Positions 14,866-25,106 of a DNA stretch of 64,000 bases are shown piece after piece; positions within the stretch are counted from its first letter, which is position 1, and every line of letters begins with the position of its first letter. Origin of the DNA: JAPLMI01 sp043798375. Lineage in GTDB: Bacteria > Omnitrophota > Gorgyraeia > 2-01-FULL-45-10. The notes below the pieces were generated by a model. The model was given only the letters and a program-made list of their open reading frames with translations. It searched no databases and was not told the DNA's origin. The stretch spans positions 84,065 to 148,064 of the forward strand of contig JAZDOS010000029.1 of NCBI GenBank assembly GCA_043798375.1, read 5' to 3'. A program made the translations under genes and the position numbers.

Positions 14866-16866
14866 ATGAGCGACGTAGCAAAAAAAAGCATATTCGGCAA
14901 GACCAAGGACATGCTCATAGGTAAGGCGCGAAACCTTTATGAGCCCGGCCTGTTCCAGAACATATCGCTGGTCGCCTTTTTTGCGTGGGTCGGGCTCGGG
15001 GTGGACGGCCTTTCATCCTGCTGTTACGGGCCTGAGGAGGCGTTCCTTGCCCTGAAGAGCCACATGTTTTTGGGGATATTCGTAGCGGCGATCACAGCGA
15101 TCACGATCTTCGTAATAAGCGCGAGTTACTCTCAGATAATAGAGCTCTTTCCGGCCGGCGGCGGAGGGTATCTCGTCGCATCCAAACTTCTTTCGCCGTC
15201 GCTGGGAATGATATCCGGCTGCGCCCTTTTGGTTGATTATGTTCTCACGATAGCCATTTCGATCGCCAGCGGCACCGACGCGCTTTTCAGCTTCCTGCCC
15301 GCCGGTTTTTATAAGTTTAAACTTCTTGTGGCCGCCCTTGGCGTAATAGCGCTCGTTCTTTTAAACCTTCGCGGAGTCAAGGAGTCGGTTCTTCCGCTCG
15401 TTCCCGTGTTTTTAATATTTTTGGCGACACATATTTTCGCGATCATCTATGCCATGGGAACGCATATGGCCGATTTCGGCGCGCTCGCCAATACAACCGT
15501 AACCGAGGTCAAGTTCGCGAGCGCCGAACTCGGCATGTTCGGGATGTTCATGCTGATCATGCGCGCTTACAGCATGGGCGCCGGAACATACACCGGAATA
15601 GAGGCCGTTTCAAACGGCCTTCCTATTTTACGGGAACCCAAGGTCGAAACGGCAAAAAAGACTATGAGGTATATGGCCGCCTCGCTGGCTTTCATGGCAT
15701 GCGGGCTAATGATCGGATACCTGCTCTACAGGGTCCGGCACATCCCGGGGAAAACCTTAAACGCCGTACTCCTGGAAAATGTCGCCGCCGGCTGGAGCCC
15801 CGGCCTCGGAGAAACTTTTATTATTATAACACTGATCTCGGAGGCAGTGCTCCTCTGTGTAGCGGCGCAAACCGGTTTTCTGGACGGGCCGCGGGTACTC
15901 GCGAACATGGCGCAGGACCGCTGGTTCCCATACCAGTTCGCCCTCCTGAGCGAGCGGTTTGTAAACCAAAACGGCATCCTTTTGATGGGCGGCGCCGCTC
16001 TTACATTGATAGTCTTCAGCCGGGGTTCGGTGAAATTTCTCGTCGTCCTTTACGCGATAAACGTATTTATTACATTTTTACTTTCGCAGCTCGGCATGGT
16101 AAGGCACTGGTGGGAGGCAAGACGCAGGGTAACGGGATGGTTCAGGAAGCTTTCAATAAACGGAGTGGGCCTTGCGCTCACCGCTTTTATATTGGTCTCT
16201 GTAACAATAATAAAATTTCACGAGGGCGGCTGGCTCACGATATTCATAACGAGCTCGCTCGTATTGATAGCGGCGCTTATCAAGCGCTACTACTTCAGGA
16301 CACGAAAACAACTTTTGAGGCTCGATAACCTGGTCCATGTGACGGACCTGGAAAAGGCGGATACCCTGCAGCCGGGCCAGGTTCGGCCGGAGGTTAAATT
16401 CGACCCCGAATCAAAAACGGCGGTAATCCTTGTTAGCGGTTTCAACGGGATGGGCCTCCATACGCTCTTTAACGTGATGCGGTTATTCGGCGATACCTTC
16501 AAAAATTTCTTCTTCATTCAGGCGGGAATAGTCGATTCCGGGAATTTCAAGGGAGTTTATGAGATCGATAAGCTGAAAGAACATGTCGACCAGGAGCTGG
16601 GCCACTATAAGAATTTTATGGAGCGTCAGGGATATCACGCCGAGATTTTCTCCACGATAGGGACCGACATCTCCGAGCAGATCTCGGAGCTCGCCTATAA
16701 AATATTCGAGCAATTCCCTCGGGCGGTATTCTTCGGCGGCCAGATAGTATTCAAGGAAGAGACTATATTCACGAAGATGCTTTACAATTACACCACCTTT
16801 GCCGTGCAGAGGAGGCTTCACCAGCAGGGGATACCGTTTGTCGTTATGCCGGTCCGCGTGGATTAA
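14866..16866 (+). CDS. APC-superfamily permease with C-terminal soluble domain
   Basis: The 666-residue protein has about 12 membrane helices (residues about 30-480). It shows the APC signatures GLGVDGLSSCCYGPEE and PAGGGGYLVASKLLSP, and a soluble C-terminal domain of about 180 residues starting near 485. Members of this group transport amino acids or K+. The substrate cannot be read from sequence. The C-terminal domain is not a clear USP. It is preceded by its own promoter and hairpin leader. Confidence 0.8.
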   Translation: MSDVAKKSIFGKTKDMLIGKARNLYEPGLFQNISLVAFFAWVGLGVDGLSSCCYGPEEAFLALKSHMFLGIFVAAITAITIFVISASYSQIIELFPAGGGGYLVASKLLSPSLGMISGCALLVDYVLTIAISIASGTDALFSFLPAGFYKFKLLVAALGVIALVLLNLRGVKESVLPLVPVFLIFLATHIFAIIYAMGTHMADFGALANTTVTEVKFASAELGMFGMFMLIMRAYSMGAGTYTGIEAVSNGLPILREPKVETAKKTMRYMAASLAFMACGLMIGYLLYRVRHIPGKTLNAVLLENVAAGWSPGLGETFIIITLISEAVLLCVAAQTGFLDGPRVLANMAQDRWFPYQFALLSERFVNQNGILLMGGAALTLIVFSRGSVKFLVVLYAINVFITFLLSQLGMVRHWWEARRRVTGWFRKLSINGVGLALTAFILVSVTIIKFHEGGWLTIFITSSLVLIAALIKRYYFRTRKQLLRLDNLVHVTDLEKADTLQPGQVRPEVKFDPESKTAVILVSGFNGMGLHTLFNVMRLFGDTFKNFFFIQAGIVDSGNFKGVYEIDKLKEHVDQELGHYKNFMERQGYHAEIFSTIGTDISEQISELAYKIFEQFPRAVFFGGQIVFKEETIFTKMLYNYTTFAVQRRLHQQGIPFVVMPVRVD

Positions 16867-16904
16867 TTACCAATATCGCAAACATAACTAACAGGGAGGG
16901 ATAA

Positions 16905-19232
16905 GTGCTATCAGGTCTCACTTTTTTTGAGCAGGCGGCTATCTGGTCGGTTTTAGGCGTCGCGCTTCTGGGGCTGGCTTACGCGCTCTTTCTTCGAAAA
17001 CAGATTTTGGTCGAGGATAAGGGGGATGCCCGGATGCTGGAAGTCTGGAACGCGATACGCGAAGGCGCGGATACGTATCTACGCAAGCAATTATTCTCCA
17101 TACTTCCTTTAATAGGCGTCCTGACGTTTGCCCTCTTCTTTTCGGTCTTTATCGTTCCTCCTTCAGAAGACGCTATGGCGAGATTCGCAGGCCTTAGTGA
17201 ATCTACGGTCCGGCTTATAATAGGTATAGGCAGGGCCCTCGCATTCATAATGGGCGCTTTATTTTCGCTTTTGGTAGGCCAACTCGGCATGAGGATGGCT
17301 GTTCAGGGCAACGTCCGTGTCGCGGCCGCGTCGAAAAGGTCTTTCGGCGAGGCGCTGCGCATCGCTTACCGCACAGGCACTATCACCGGAATGCTGACGG
17401 ACGGCCTGGGATTATTCGGCGGAACTATAATATTTATTATTTTCGGCATCGCCGCGCCTGACGCGCTATTGGGATTCGGTTTCGGCGGAACGTTATTAGC
17501 GCTATTCATGAGGGTAGGCGGAGGTATCTATACTAAAGCGGCTGACGTCGGCGCCGACCTCGTAGGCAAGGTGGAGGCGGGAATTCCCGAAGACGATCCG
17601 CGCAATCCGGCTGTAATAGCGGATCTCGTCGGGGATAACGTCGGCGATTGCGCCGGTATGGCGGCCGATATTTTCGAGTCGTATGAAGTAACCATAGTAT
17701 CCGCGCTTATACTGGGCCTTGCGCTATATCATATAACTCACAGGTTGGAATGGATAATATATCCGCTTCTCGTCCGCGGGATCGGAGTCGTCTGTTCGAT
17801 AATAGGCACTTACGCCGTAAAGGGCACCTCTAATATCGGCAAGAGCGGAAACGCGATGCGCGCCATATTCCGCGGATTTCTCACTTCGGCCGTCATCTCG
17901 ATCGCGTTGTTCGGAGGCCTTGCCTTTCTTTACATGAGCAAGCTGCCCGGCGGGTGGTGGAGGCCGTTTGCGGCAACAACGCTCGGCGTACTGCTGGCCA
18001 TAACGATCGACCGTCTCACCGAATATTTCACGGGAACAGAAGGTAAGCCCGTCCAGGAGGTAAGAAAATCGATGGATACCGGGCCGGCGACCACAATACT
18101 TTCGGGTTTATCCGTCGGCCTGGAGTCTTCGGTCTGGTCGGTACTTGTGATTGCGGCGACGATATTCGGATCCATCCTTATATTCGGCACTATCCCGGGG
18201 TTGTCCGGCGCCGAGAAGGTGACATACATACTCTACGGCGTGGCTATGACGGGCATAGGGATGCTCACCCTTACCGGCAACAACGTCGCCATGGACTCGT
18301 TCGGCCCTATATCGGATAACGCCAACGGCATCGGCGAGATGGCGTGGCACGATAAAAAGGACGGCGCCACCACGAAGGCGCGCAAGATCATGGCGGACCT
18401 CGACGCAGTAGGAAACACGACAAAGGCTATCACTAAAGGGGTCGCCATAGGCTCTGCCGTAATAGCGGCGGTTGCGCTATTCGGTTCTTACATGGTCGAC
18501 GTAAGCAAGGTCCAGGCGGCGATGGGGATGCCGCTGGGGGATCAGCTTAATTCTGTCGGTATCCGCGTCTCGGTTCCGCAGGTATTCGTCGGAATGCTCA
18601 TCGGAGGCGCAATACCGTGGCTATTTTCTTCGTTCTGCATCAAGGCCGTCAGCCGCGCCGCCTCGCTGATAGTAGAGGAGGTCCGCAGGCAATTCCGCCT
18701 CGGCGTGTTGGACGGCAAGATAAAACCTGATTACAGGCAGGCTGTAGCGATATCCACAACGGCCGCGCAAAAAGAACTGGTGGGCCTCGCTCTCCTCGGA
18801 GTTGTATCACCGATATTGGTGGGGCTCGTTCTGCAGGTAGAAGCGCTCGGCGGATTTCTGGCCGGCATAATTTTATCGGGGCAGCTCCTGGCAGTGTTTA
18901 TGGCCAACGCCGGCGGCGCGTGGGATAACGCCAAGAAGACGATCGAAGACGAAGAGTGCGATATCGCCAATAACAGGGGAAAGGGATCCGAGAGGCATAA
19001 GGCGGGCGTAGTCGGCGATACCGTCGGCGATCCGCTGAAGGATACCGCGGGCCCGGCGCTCAACCCGATGATAAAGGTCGTCAACCTTGTGTCGGTAATA
19101 ATAGCTCCTATCGTTGTCCAATACAATAAACTCGGGCTTGGTACATGGGTGGTCATATCTCTACTCTCGGCAAGCCTCGTCTGGGCTGTGTGGCAGAGTA
19201 AGAGGTCCGCTCCTGATGTGGTATCGGTATAA
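16905..19232 (+). CDS. hppA: Membrane-bound pyrophosphatase, K+-independent type
   Basis: The 775-residue, roughly 16-helix ion pump uses inorganic pyrophosphate to move H+ (or Na+) out of the cytoplasm. The PPi site motifs are DVGADLVGKVEAGIPEDD, DNVGDCAGMAADIFES and GDTVGDPLKDT. Lys507 in GNTTKA marks the K+-independent subfamily, in which H+ pumping is known. The start is GTG with AGGGAGGG upstream. It heads the hydrogenase-like operon with only a 3-base gap to the next gene, so PPi- and H2-linked ion pumping are probably co-expressed. Confidence 0.95.
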   Translation: MLSGLTFFEQAAIWSVLGVALLGLAYALFLRKQILVEDKGDARMLEVWNAIREGADTYLRKQLFSILPLIGVLTFALFFSVFIVPPSEDAMARFAGLSESTVRLIIGIGRALAFIMGALFSLLVGQLGMRMAVQGNVRVAAASKRSFGEALRIAYRTGTITGMLTDGLGLFGGTIIFIIFGIAAPDALLGFGFGGTLLALFMRVGGGIYTKAADVGADLVGKVEAGIPEDDPRNPAVIADLVGDNVGDCAGMAADIFESYEVTIVSALILGLALYHITHRLEWIIYPLLVRGIGVVCSIIGTYAVKGTSNIGKSGNAMRAIFRGFLTSAVISIALFGGLAFLYMSKLPGGWWRPFAATTLGVLLAITIDRLTEYFTGTEGKPVQEVRKSMDTGPATTILSGLSVGLESSVWSVLVIAATIFGSILIFGTIPGLSGAEKVTYILYGVAMTGIGMLTLTGNNVAMDSFGPISDNANGIGEMAWHDKKDGATTKARKIMADLDAVGNTTKAITKGVAIGSAVIAAVALFGSYMVDVSKVQAAMGMPLGDQLNSVGIRVSVPQVFVGMLIGGAIPWLFSSFCIKAVSRAASLIVEEVRRQFRLGVLDGKIKPDYRQAVAISTTAAQKELVGLALLGVVSPILVGLVLQVEALGGFLAGIILSGQLLAVFMANAGGAWDNAKKTIEDEECDIANNRGKGSERHKAGVVGDTVGDPLKDTAGPALNPMIKVVNLVSVIIAPIVVQYNKLGLGTWVVISLLSASLVWAVWQSKRSAPDVVSV

Positions 19233-19235
19233 TTT

Positions 19236-20669
19236 ATGCATACAAATTTACTTCTGGCAATCGTGCTTGTGCCGATAACAGGATCTTTCTTGCTTCCTGT
19301 TGCCGGCCGCATATCCGAGAGGATGAGGAACGCTCTGGCGCTTCTATTGGTCATCATACCATTGATAGGCTCGGCCCTGATCGCCCCGATCGTCCTGACG
19401 GGCCAGAAGATCACTATCCTGTGGGGAGTTCCGCTCGGATTCGATTTTATCCTGACGGCCGATCGCCTCGCCGTCTTCATGGCGCTCGTCTCATCTCTCA
19501 TAAGCGCCATAATAATCCTGTATTCGTTCGGATATATAAGCCATTATGACAACCGAAATGAGTACTACTTCATGGTAGTGCTCTTCGTGGGCGCTATGAT
19601 GGGTATTGTCTATTCCGGAAACCTGATCTTCCTGTATCTCTTCTGGGAGATCACTGCGATAACAAGCTGGCGTTTAATAGGGTTCTTCCGCGCAAAAGAA
19701 CATGTCATAAAGGCGGACAAGGCGTTTCTCGTAACAATCGGAGGAGCGCTCGCGATGTTGATAGGATTTATCTTCATATACCAAAAGACCGGTTCTTTTG
19801 ACCTGGTCGTGATAAAAGAAACTCTCAAGGGCATTCCGATCCCCGACATATTCGTGATGCTGATACTTTTCGGGATACTCTCCAAATCCGCGACGCTTCC
19901 GTTCCACACATGGCTTCCGGACGCCGGCGTCGCGCCGTCGCCCGTAACGGCGCTCCTTCACGCGGCGCTTCTCGTCAAGATCGGTGTCTATGTATTCGCA
20001 AGACTCTTCATCGTGACATTTTCATACACAGCGGTATGGCACACGATTTTACCTGTGATAGCGGCTATAAGCGCTCTCGTCGCGGCCGGCGCAGCGCTGG
20101 TTGAAACAGACATGAAGCGCATAATAGCATACTCGACGGTGAGCCAAATAGCCTTTATATTTCTTGGATTCTCAGTCGGAAATGAAATAGGGATTGCCGG
20201 CGCTCTTCTATTTATACTGATGCACGGGCTTGCCAAGGGGGGGCTATTCCTCTGCGCAGGCATAGTCGAACAGAATACAAAGACCAAGGACATAAGGAAG
20301 CTGGGGGGCCTTATAAGCACAATGCCGATAACTGCGGTTTCATTTTTCGCCTGCTCGTTATCGGTAATGGGGGTGCCGCCTTTCGGCGGGTTCTTCTCGA
20401 AATACCTCGTATTCTCCGGCGCGGTATCATCGGGCCATATCATGATAGCGCTTACATTCTTATTCGGCTCTCTTTTAACCATAGTCTATCTATTCAGGAT
20501 ATTTAACATGATATTTTTAGGCGAAGGGTCTATCAAGGCGAGGGAGGGCTCGGCTACGATGGTATTTTCGGTGGCAGCCCTTGCCGTCCTTTCTATTATC
20601 GGAGGCATTTGTATAAGTTATCCTTCCGGATTTGCGGGGGCTTGCGTAAAACAGATGCTGGGTTTATAG
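19236..20669 (+). CDS. Antiporter-like proton-translocating subunit (NuoL/M/N family)
   Basis: The 477-residue protein has about 14 helices. The core motif PFHTWLPDAGVAPSPVTALL with the following Lys in LLVKIG is the proton-channel signature shared by complex I NuoL/M/N, Mrp antiporters and group 4 hydrogenases. The conserved Glu in LFWEITA is present. It lies between hppA and a second such subunit, with touching ends. Codon use is host-like, unlike the later hydrogenase genes. Confidence 0.85.
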   Translation: MHTNLLLAIVLVPITGSFLLPVAGRISERMRNALALLLVIIPLIGSALIAPIVLTGQKITILWGVPLGFDFILTADRLAVFMALVSSLISAIIILYSFGYISHYDNRNEYYFMVVLFVGAMMGIVYSGNLIFLYLFWEITAITSWRLIGFFRAKEHVIKADKAFLVTIGGALAMLIGFIFIYQKTGSFDLVVIKETLKGIPIPDIFVMLILFGILSKSATLPFHTWLPDAGVAPSPVTALLHAALLVKIGVYVFARLFIVTFSYTAVWHTILPVIAAISALVAAGAALVETDMKRIIAYSTVSQIAFIFLGFSVGNEIGIAGALLFILMHGLAKGGLFLCAGIVEQNTKTKDIRKLGGLISTMPITAVSFFACSLSVMGVPPFGGFFSKYLVFSGAVSSGHIMIALTFLFGSLLTIVYLFRIFNMIFLGEGSIKAREGSATMVFSVAALAVLSIIGGICISYPSGFAGACVKQMLGL

Positions 20670-22499
20670 ATGAATATATTATTCTTACCTATATTGATAC
20701 CTGTCGCGGCAGGCTTGATTGTCTGGGTCCTGCCTAAAAAAGCGAAACTGCCGAGAGACGCTGTGGTACTGGTCTCGACGCTCGCTAACATGGCTATAGC
20801 CGTAATGTTATTTAAAAGAGAGGTGGTTTTTTCTTATCCGTGGGTCGGATTCGGTTTCGAGTTCTCTTTAAGGTTGTACAATTTCAGCGCGTTCATCGTG
20901 GGAGCGGCTGCCTGTTTCGGCGTACTCATTGCGTTGTATTCAAGTGTTTTCATAGGCCTTAAAAATTACTCCAGGTCATTTTTCGCCTATCTTCTCTTAA
21001 CGCTCGGTTTTTTGAACGGGGCGGTCCTGTCGAACAATCTGCTTTTGATGCTTTTCTTCTGGGAAGCCCTCCTGATAATGCAGTTCGGAATGATCATACT
21101 GGGGGGGAGATCTGCTTTCAGGACCGCTACAAAAGCGTTCATAATAATCGGCGCGAGCGACCTATGCCTGATGGTCGGAATAGCGCTTTACGGCTCGCTA
21201 TCGGGTTCGTTCACGTTCTCGAAACTTATGCCGCTCGCCGGCCTGGGGGGAGGCCTGGCGTTCGTATTATTGATGATAGGCGCTATTGCGAAGGCGGGCT
21301 CGATGCCGTTTCACAGCTGGATCCCTGACGCCGCGCTGGACGCGCCGCTTCCCTTTATGGCATTAGTCCCCGCTGCATTAGAGAAACTTTTAGGGATATA
21401 TTTCCTGGCGAGAATTTCTTTGGATATGTTTCAACTTAACCCTGATTCCTGGGCAAGTATCATGCTGATGATTATCGGAGCGATAACCATACTCCTTGCC
21501 GTAATGATGGCGTTGATACAGAAAGATTATACCAAGCTTTTATCGTATCACGCTATCAGCCAGGTAGGTTATATGATTTTAGGTATCGGCACCGCTGTCT
21601 CAGCCGGGATTGTCGGCGGATTATTCCATATGATTAACCACGCCATGTATAAGAGCTGCCTGTTTCTTACAAGCGGCTCAGTGGCAAAGCAGACCGGCAC
21701 CACAAATCTGGAAAAGTTGGGGGGCTTGGGCAGAAAAATGCCCTGGACTTTTATCTGTTTTATCGTGACCGCGGCTTCCATATCCGGTGTCCCGCCGTTT
21801 AACGGCTTCTTTTCCAAAGAATTGGTTTATGAAGGGGCGCTAGAAAGAGGTTTAATCTTTTATATCGCCGCCGTAGCCGGCTCTTTCTTTACTGCGGCTT
21901 CATTTTTAAAATTAGGGCACGCGGCATTTTTAGGCAAATTAAATCCGGAGCATAAGGATGTAAAAGAGGCGCGGATATCTATGCTGGCCCCAATGCTCTT
22001 TATTGCTTTTATGTGCATACTTTTCGGAGTGTGTAATTCCTTGCCTCTTAATAATTTGATCCAGCCGATATTAGGAGAAAGGCTCCACGGCCATAATTAT
22101 AGCGGCGCCCCCCAAAATTTAAAAATGGTGATTGTTACGATGGCGGTATTGCTCGGCGCGTTTTTAAATCACCTCTTTGGCTTCAAAACCAAAGGCAGCG
22201 GCTTGAAAGCAGTTGACCATATTCACTATGCTCCTGTTTTATCGGGGATTTATGCGCGGGCTGAAAATAGATATTTTGACCCTTACGAGATCGGCCTGAA
22301 AGTTTCTCAGGCATTCAGTAGATTAAGCTGGCGGGTGGACAGGGGTATTGACGCAATATACAGTAAGGTAGTGACAGGATTAGCCTATTGGCTTACCGGT
22401 ATTTTGAGAAGATTGCATAATGGCAGTTTTGCAACATACCTGATCTGGTCTCTCGTCGGGATGTTATTAGTAACGCTGTTTTTGTTGTATTCAGCTTAA
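20670..22499 (+). CDS. Antiporter-like subunit, NuoL-type with C-terminal extension
   Basis: The 609-residue protein has the proton-channel core (PFHSWIPDAALDAPLPFMAL, Lys in ALEKLLG) and extra C-terminal helices after about residue 500, including an amphipathic segment like the lateral helix of NuoL. Its first third or so uses codons like its left neighbours. From roughly 21.35 kb onward it turns richer in TTA/TTG Leu and ATT Ile, like the hydrogenase genes. This looks like a recombination joint inside the gene; the join point is approximate. Confidence 0.85.
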   Translation: MNILFLPILIPVAAGLIVWVLPKKAKLPRDAVVLVSTLANMAIAVMLFKREVVFSYPWVGFGFEFSLRLYNFSAFIVGAAACFGVLIALYSSVFIGLKNYSRSFFAYLLLTLGFLNGAVLSNNLLLMLFFWEALLIMQFGMIILGGRSAFRTATKAFIIIGASDLCLMVGIALYGSLSGSFTFSKLMPLAGLGGGLAFVLLMIGAIAKAGSMPFHSWIPDAALDAPLPFMALVPAALEKLLGIYFLARISLDMFQLNPDSWASIMLMIIGAITILLAVMMALIQKDYTKLLSYHAISQVGYMILGIGTAVSAGIVGGLFHMINHAMYKSCLFLTSGSVAKQTGTTNLEKLGGLGRKMPWTFICFIVTAASISGVPPFNGFFSKELVYEGALERGLIFYIAAVAGSFFTAASFLKLGHAAFLGKLNPEHKDVKEARISMLAPMLFIAFMCILFGVCNSLPLNNLIQPILGERLHGHNYSGAPQNLKMVIVTMAVLLGAFLNHLFGFKTKGSGLKAVDHIHYAPVLSGIYARAENRYFDPYEIGLKVSQAFSRLSWRVDRGIDAIYSKVVTGLAYWLTGILRRLHNGSFATYLIWSLVGMLLVTLFLLYSA

Positions 22500-22519
22500 T
22501 TGCATAGGGGAGAATCTCA

Positions 22520-23929
22520 ATGTCCCAGGCTCTAATTGTCATACCGTTGTTGAGCGTGATTGTTTTGAATCTGCCCTTTAGGGTCCTGATGAAAAAGGCG
22601 GCTTTTTGGCTGGCCCTGGTTTTGTTTATCAGTCAGATCTGCCTGGTTATTTTTGTTCCTTTTAATCTATGGAGTCGTAACTTAGGCGTATTCGGGACTT
22701 TCTTGAAGTTTAACCTTATGGTTGACCCCCTCGCTTTGGTCATGCTGCTTTGCATCGGTATAGTTTTGTTTATTTCGCTTCTGGTGGCTAATTTTCTGCT
22801 TACCGACGCAGAACAAAAGTTCAATTTTACCAATCTTTTATTGATCATTCTCTCCGGGATGAACGGCGTAGTCATGGCCAGCGATATTTTTTCCCTGTTT
22901 GTCTTTATGGAGATCACCTCCGTGGTTTCTTTTATTCTGGTAGCTTTTAAAAGAAACAGCGAGGGGTTTGAGGCGGCTTTCAAGTATCTAATTCTTTCGG
23001 GTATCGCTACTGTGGCGATGCTTTCCGCGATCGCCTTAATTTTACTGATCTCAGGGGGTACGAGTTTTCAGGAAGTGCGTGCTGCGATGAGCGCCTCGCC
23101 GCATAATTTCCTGATCATCTTTGCCATAGGTATATTTATCTGCGGTCTTTTTGTCAAAGGCGGACTAATGCCTTTTCATGCCTGGCTGCCGGATGCCCAC
23201 TCTGCGGCGCATTCAGCGGTGTCTATACTTTTATCCGGTGTACAGATAAAGGTATTGGGTGCCTACGTATTATTACGATTAATCACCGCGGTTTTTGGCT
23301 ATACAAACTCGATTACGCAGATACTGATGGTGGTGGGCTTGATTTCAATGATCTTTGGCGCTCTGGGCGCGTTAGGGCAGAACGATTTCAAAAGAATGCT
23401 TGCCTATTCCAGCATCAGTAATATGGGCTATATCGTCTTAGGGTTTGGTTGCGGGACGACGCTGGCAATAGCAGGCGCTCTATTTCATTTGTTTAATCAC
23501 GCGGTTTTTAAATCACTTTTGTTCGCTAATGCCGCGGCGGTAGAATTCAGAACCGGCACCCGGGATATGGATAAGATGGGGGGCTTGGCAGAGTGTATGC
23601 CTGTAACCGGCCTGACTTCGGTTTTAGGAAGCCTTTCTGCTGCCGGGGTTCCGCCGCTTGCCGGATTTTGGAGTAAACTTATTATCGTAATCGCCTTGTG
23701 GGCAGCCGGATATCGCGCCTATGCGGCAATGGCAGTAGTGGGCAGCCTCATTACTCTTGCCTATCTACTTTCTATGCAAAGGAGAGTTTTTTTTGGTAAG
23801 ATAACGGAAGAATTTAAAGGGATAAAAGAGGCGGGTTTTGGATTGATATTGCCTGCCATGATACTTGCTGTGATAACCGTTGCGGTAGGCCTGATCTTTC
23901 CCTTTCTATTAAGGCTGGCGCAATTTTAG
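22520..23929 (+). CDS. Antiporter-like subunit (MrpD/NuoN type)
   Basis: The 469-residue membrane protein has the motif PFHAWLPDAHSAAHSAVSILLSG followed by VQIKVLGAY (channel Lys), and FVFMEITSVVSFILVA with the conserved Glu. It is the third ion-channel subunit of the complex. A GGGGAGA ribosome site precedes the ATG. Confidence 0.85.
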   Translation: MSQALIVIPLLSVIVLNLPFRVLMKKAAFWLALVLFISQICLVIFVPFNLWSRNLGVFGTFLKFNLMVDPLALVMLLCIGIVLFISLLVANFLLTDAEQKFNFTNLLLIILSGMNGVVMASDIFSLFVFMEITSVVSFILVAFKRNSEGFEAAFKYLILSGIATVAMLSAIALILLISGGTSFQEVRAAMSASPHNFLIIFAIGIFICGLFVKGGLMPFHAWLPDAHSAAHSAVSILLSGVQIKVLGAYVLLRLITAVFGYTNSITQILMVVGLISMIFGALGALGQNDFKRMLAYSSISNMGYIVLGFGCGTTLAIAGALFHLFNHAVFKSLLFANAAAVEFRTGTRDMDKMGGLAECMPVTGLTSVLGSLSAAGVPPLAGFWSKLIIVIALWAAGYRAYAAMAVVGSLITLAYLLSMQRRVFFGKITEEFKGIKEAGFGLILPAMILAVITVAVGLIFPFLLRLAQF

Positions 23930-23938
23930 GAGCAAAAG

Positions 23939-24433
23939 TTGCTGAACACGATCGATTTAATTATTCTGATTTTTATGATTCTTGGGGCATTATGGGTAGT
24001 GATGACCCGCAGTTTATTGCGTGCGGCAATTGCTTTGGCTTTTACGAGCGCGGTATTATCCATACTGATGTTTCGGCTCAGCGCTCCATTAGCTGCGGTT
24101 TTTGAATTGTCGGTATGCACGGGCCTGGTCTCCGTATTATTTATCAGCGCCATCAGCCTGACCCATCCCTCAACCCGCGAAGAAACCATCGAGCATATGG
24201 CAGAGAGGCTGCGGAAGTTTAAGTATTTACCTTTTATTGTCGTAGCAGTAGGTATCGCACTTAGTTTTGTTGCCGTAAAACTTACTTTACAGTTACCGCC
24301 GCCGGAACTAGAAGACGATGTGCGCATGATTATGTGGAATTTAAGGCCGCTGGATATGGTGGGGCAGGTAATCATATTATTGAGCGGAGTCTTTGGAGTG
24401 GTGATCTTATTTAAAGAAGCGAATAAAAAATGA
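23939..24433 (+). CDS. NuoJ-like membrane subunit
   Basis: The 164-residue protein has about five membrane helices, with a first half resembling NuoJ/MbhD (SLLRAAIALAFTSAVLS, then FELSVCTGLVSVLFISAI) and a later helix VGQVIILLSGVFGVVILFKE. The start is TTG with TAGGAG 7 bases upstream. It overlaps the next ATG by four bases. The assignment rests on length, helix pattern and gene order. Confidence 0.7.
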   Translation: MLNTIDLIILIFMILGALWVVMTRSLLRAAIALAFTSAVLSILMFRLSAPLAAVFELSVCTGLVSVLFISAISLTHPSTREETIEHMAERLRKFKYLPFIVVAVGIALSFVAVKLTLQLPPPELEDDVRMIMWNLRPLDMVGQVIILLSGVFGVVILFKEANKK

Positions 24434-24750
24434 ACTTAGAGCTTTTGCAGACATTCTGGCCTTTAGGTATTTTTATGATCGTGCTTTGTATGATCGGCCT
24501 TTACTGTTTGCTGGCGACATACAATTTAATCAGGGCATTGCTGGGATTAGAATTGATCATTAAGGCAGTGACGTTATTAATTATTGTTGTCGGATATATC
24601 AGCCGCCATACTGCCCTTGCCCAGGCTATTGTGATCACTTTTATCGTCATTGAAGTAGTGGTGATGACGGTTGCCATCGGTATTGTTTTAGGTATACGCG
24701 GCCATAATGATTCTTTGGATGTGCGAAAGGTCAGGAATTTAAAGGGATAG
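24430..24750 (+). CDS. NuoK/MrpC-like membrane subunit
   Basis: The 106-residue, three-helix protein has MIGLYCLLATYNLIRALLGLELIIKAVTLL, the NuoK/MrpC core with its conserved Glu in helix 2, and a second Glu in FIVIEVVVMTVAIGI of helix 3. In complex I this subunit is part of the proton path between NuoH and NuoL/M/N. ATG overlaps the preceding stop. Confidence 0.85.
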   Translation: MNLELLQTFWPLGIFMIVLCMIGLYCLLATYNLIRALLGLELIIKAVTLLIIVVGYISRHTALAQAIVITFIVIEVVVMTVAIGIVLGIRGHNDSLDVRKVRNLKG

Positions 24751-24763
24751 GTGTAAATAGAAT

Positions 24764-25096
24764 ATGGATAAGCTGCTGCTTTCACCTCCGGTTGCTTTTA
24801 TCATAGTGCTGGCAGTATGTTTTTTACTTGCACGCCTTTTTTCTAAGCTTTCCTTTCGCCCTAAAAGCCACACCGGCGGAGAGGGTGAATCTTACGCCTG
24901 CGGAGAAAAAACTTATGATAATACAGCGCAGCCGGACTATAATACTTTTTTTGCTTTTGCTTTTTTCTTTACCATTGCCCACGTAGCTACTTTGATTATG
25001 GCTACAGTTCACGCGCAAAATATGCAGGCATTTGTTTTAGCATTCCTGTATATAATAGGTACGGTTACCGGATTATATATTTTATTGAGAAAGTAG
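24764..25096 (+). CDS. NuoA-like membrane subunit
   Basis: The 110-residue protein has three helices and the NuoA-like loop YACGEKTYDN with one Cys, then FFAFAFFFTIAHVATLIMA. NuoA is a hallmark of complex I/Fpo and is not usual in [NiFe]-hydrogenases, yet here it lies between NuoK-like and hydrogenase small-subunit genes. The reading as NuoA is from pattern and position. Confidence 0.75.
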   Translation: MDKLLLSPPVAFIIVLAVCFLLARLFSKLSFRPKSHTGGEGESYACGEKTYDNTAQPDYNTFFAFAFFFTIAHVATLIMATVHAQNMQAFVLAFLYIIGTVTGLYILLRK

Positions 25097-25106
25097 GGGC
25101 CTTGAT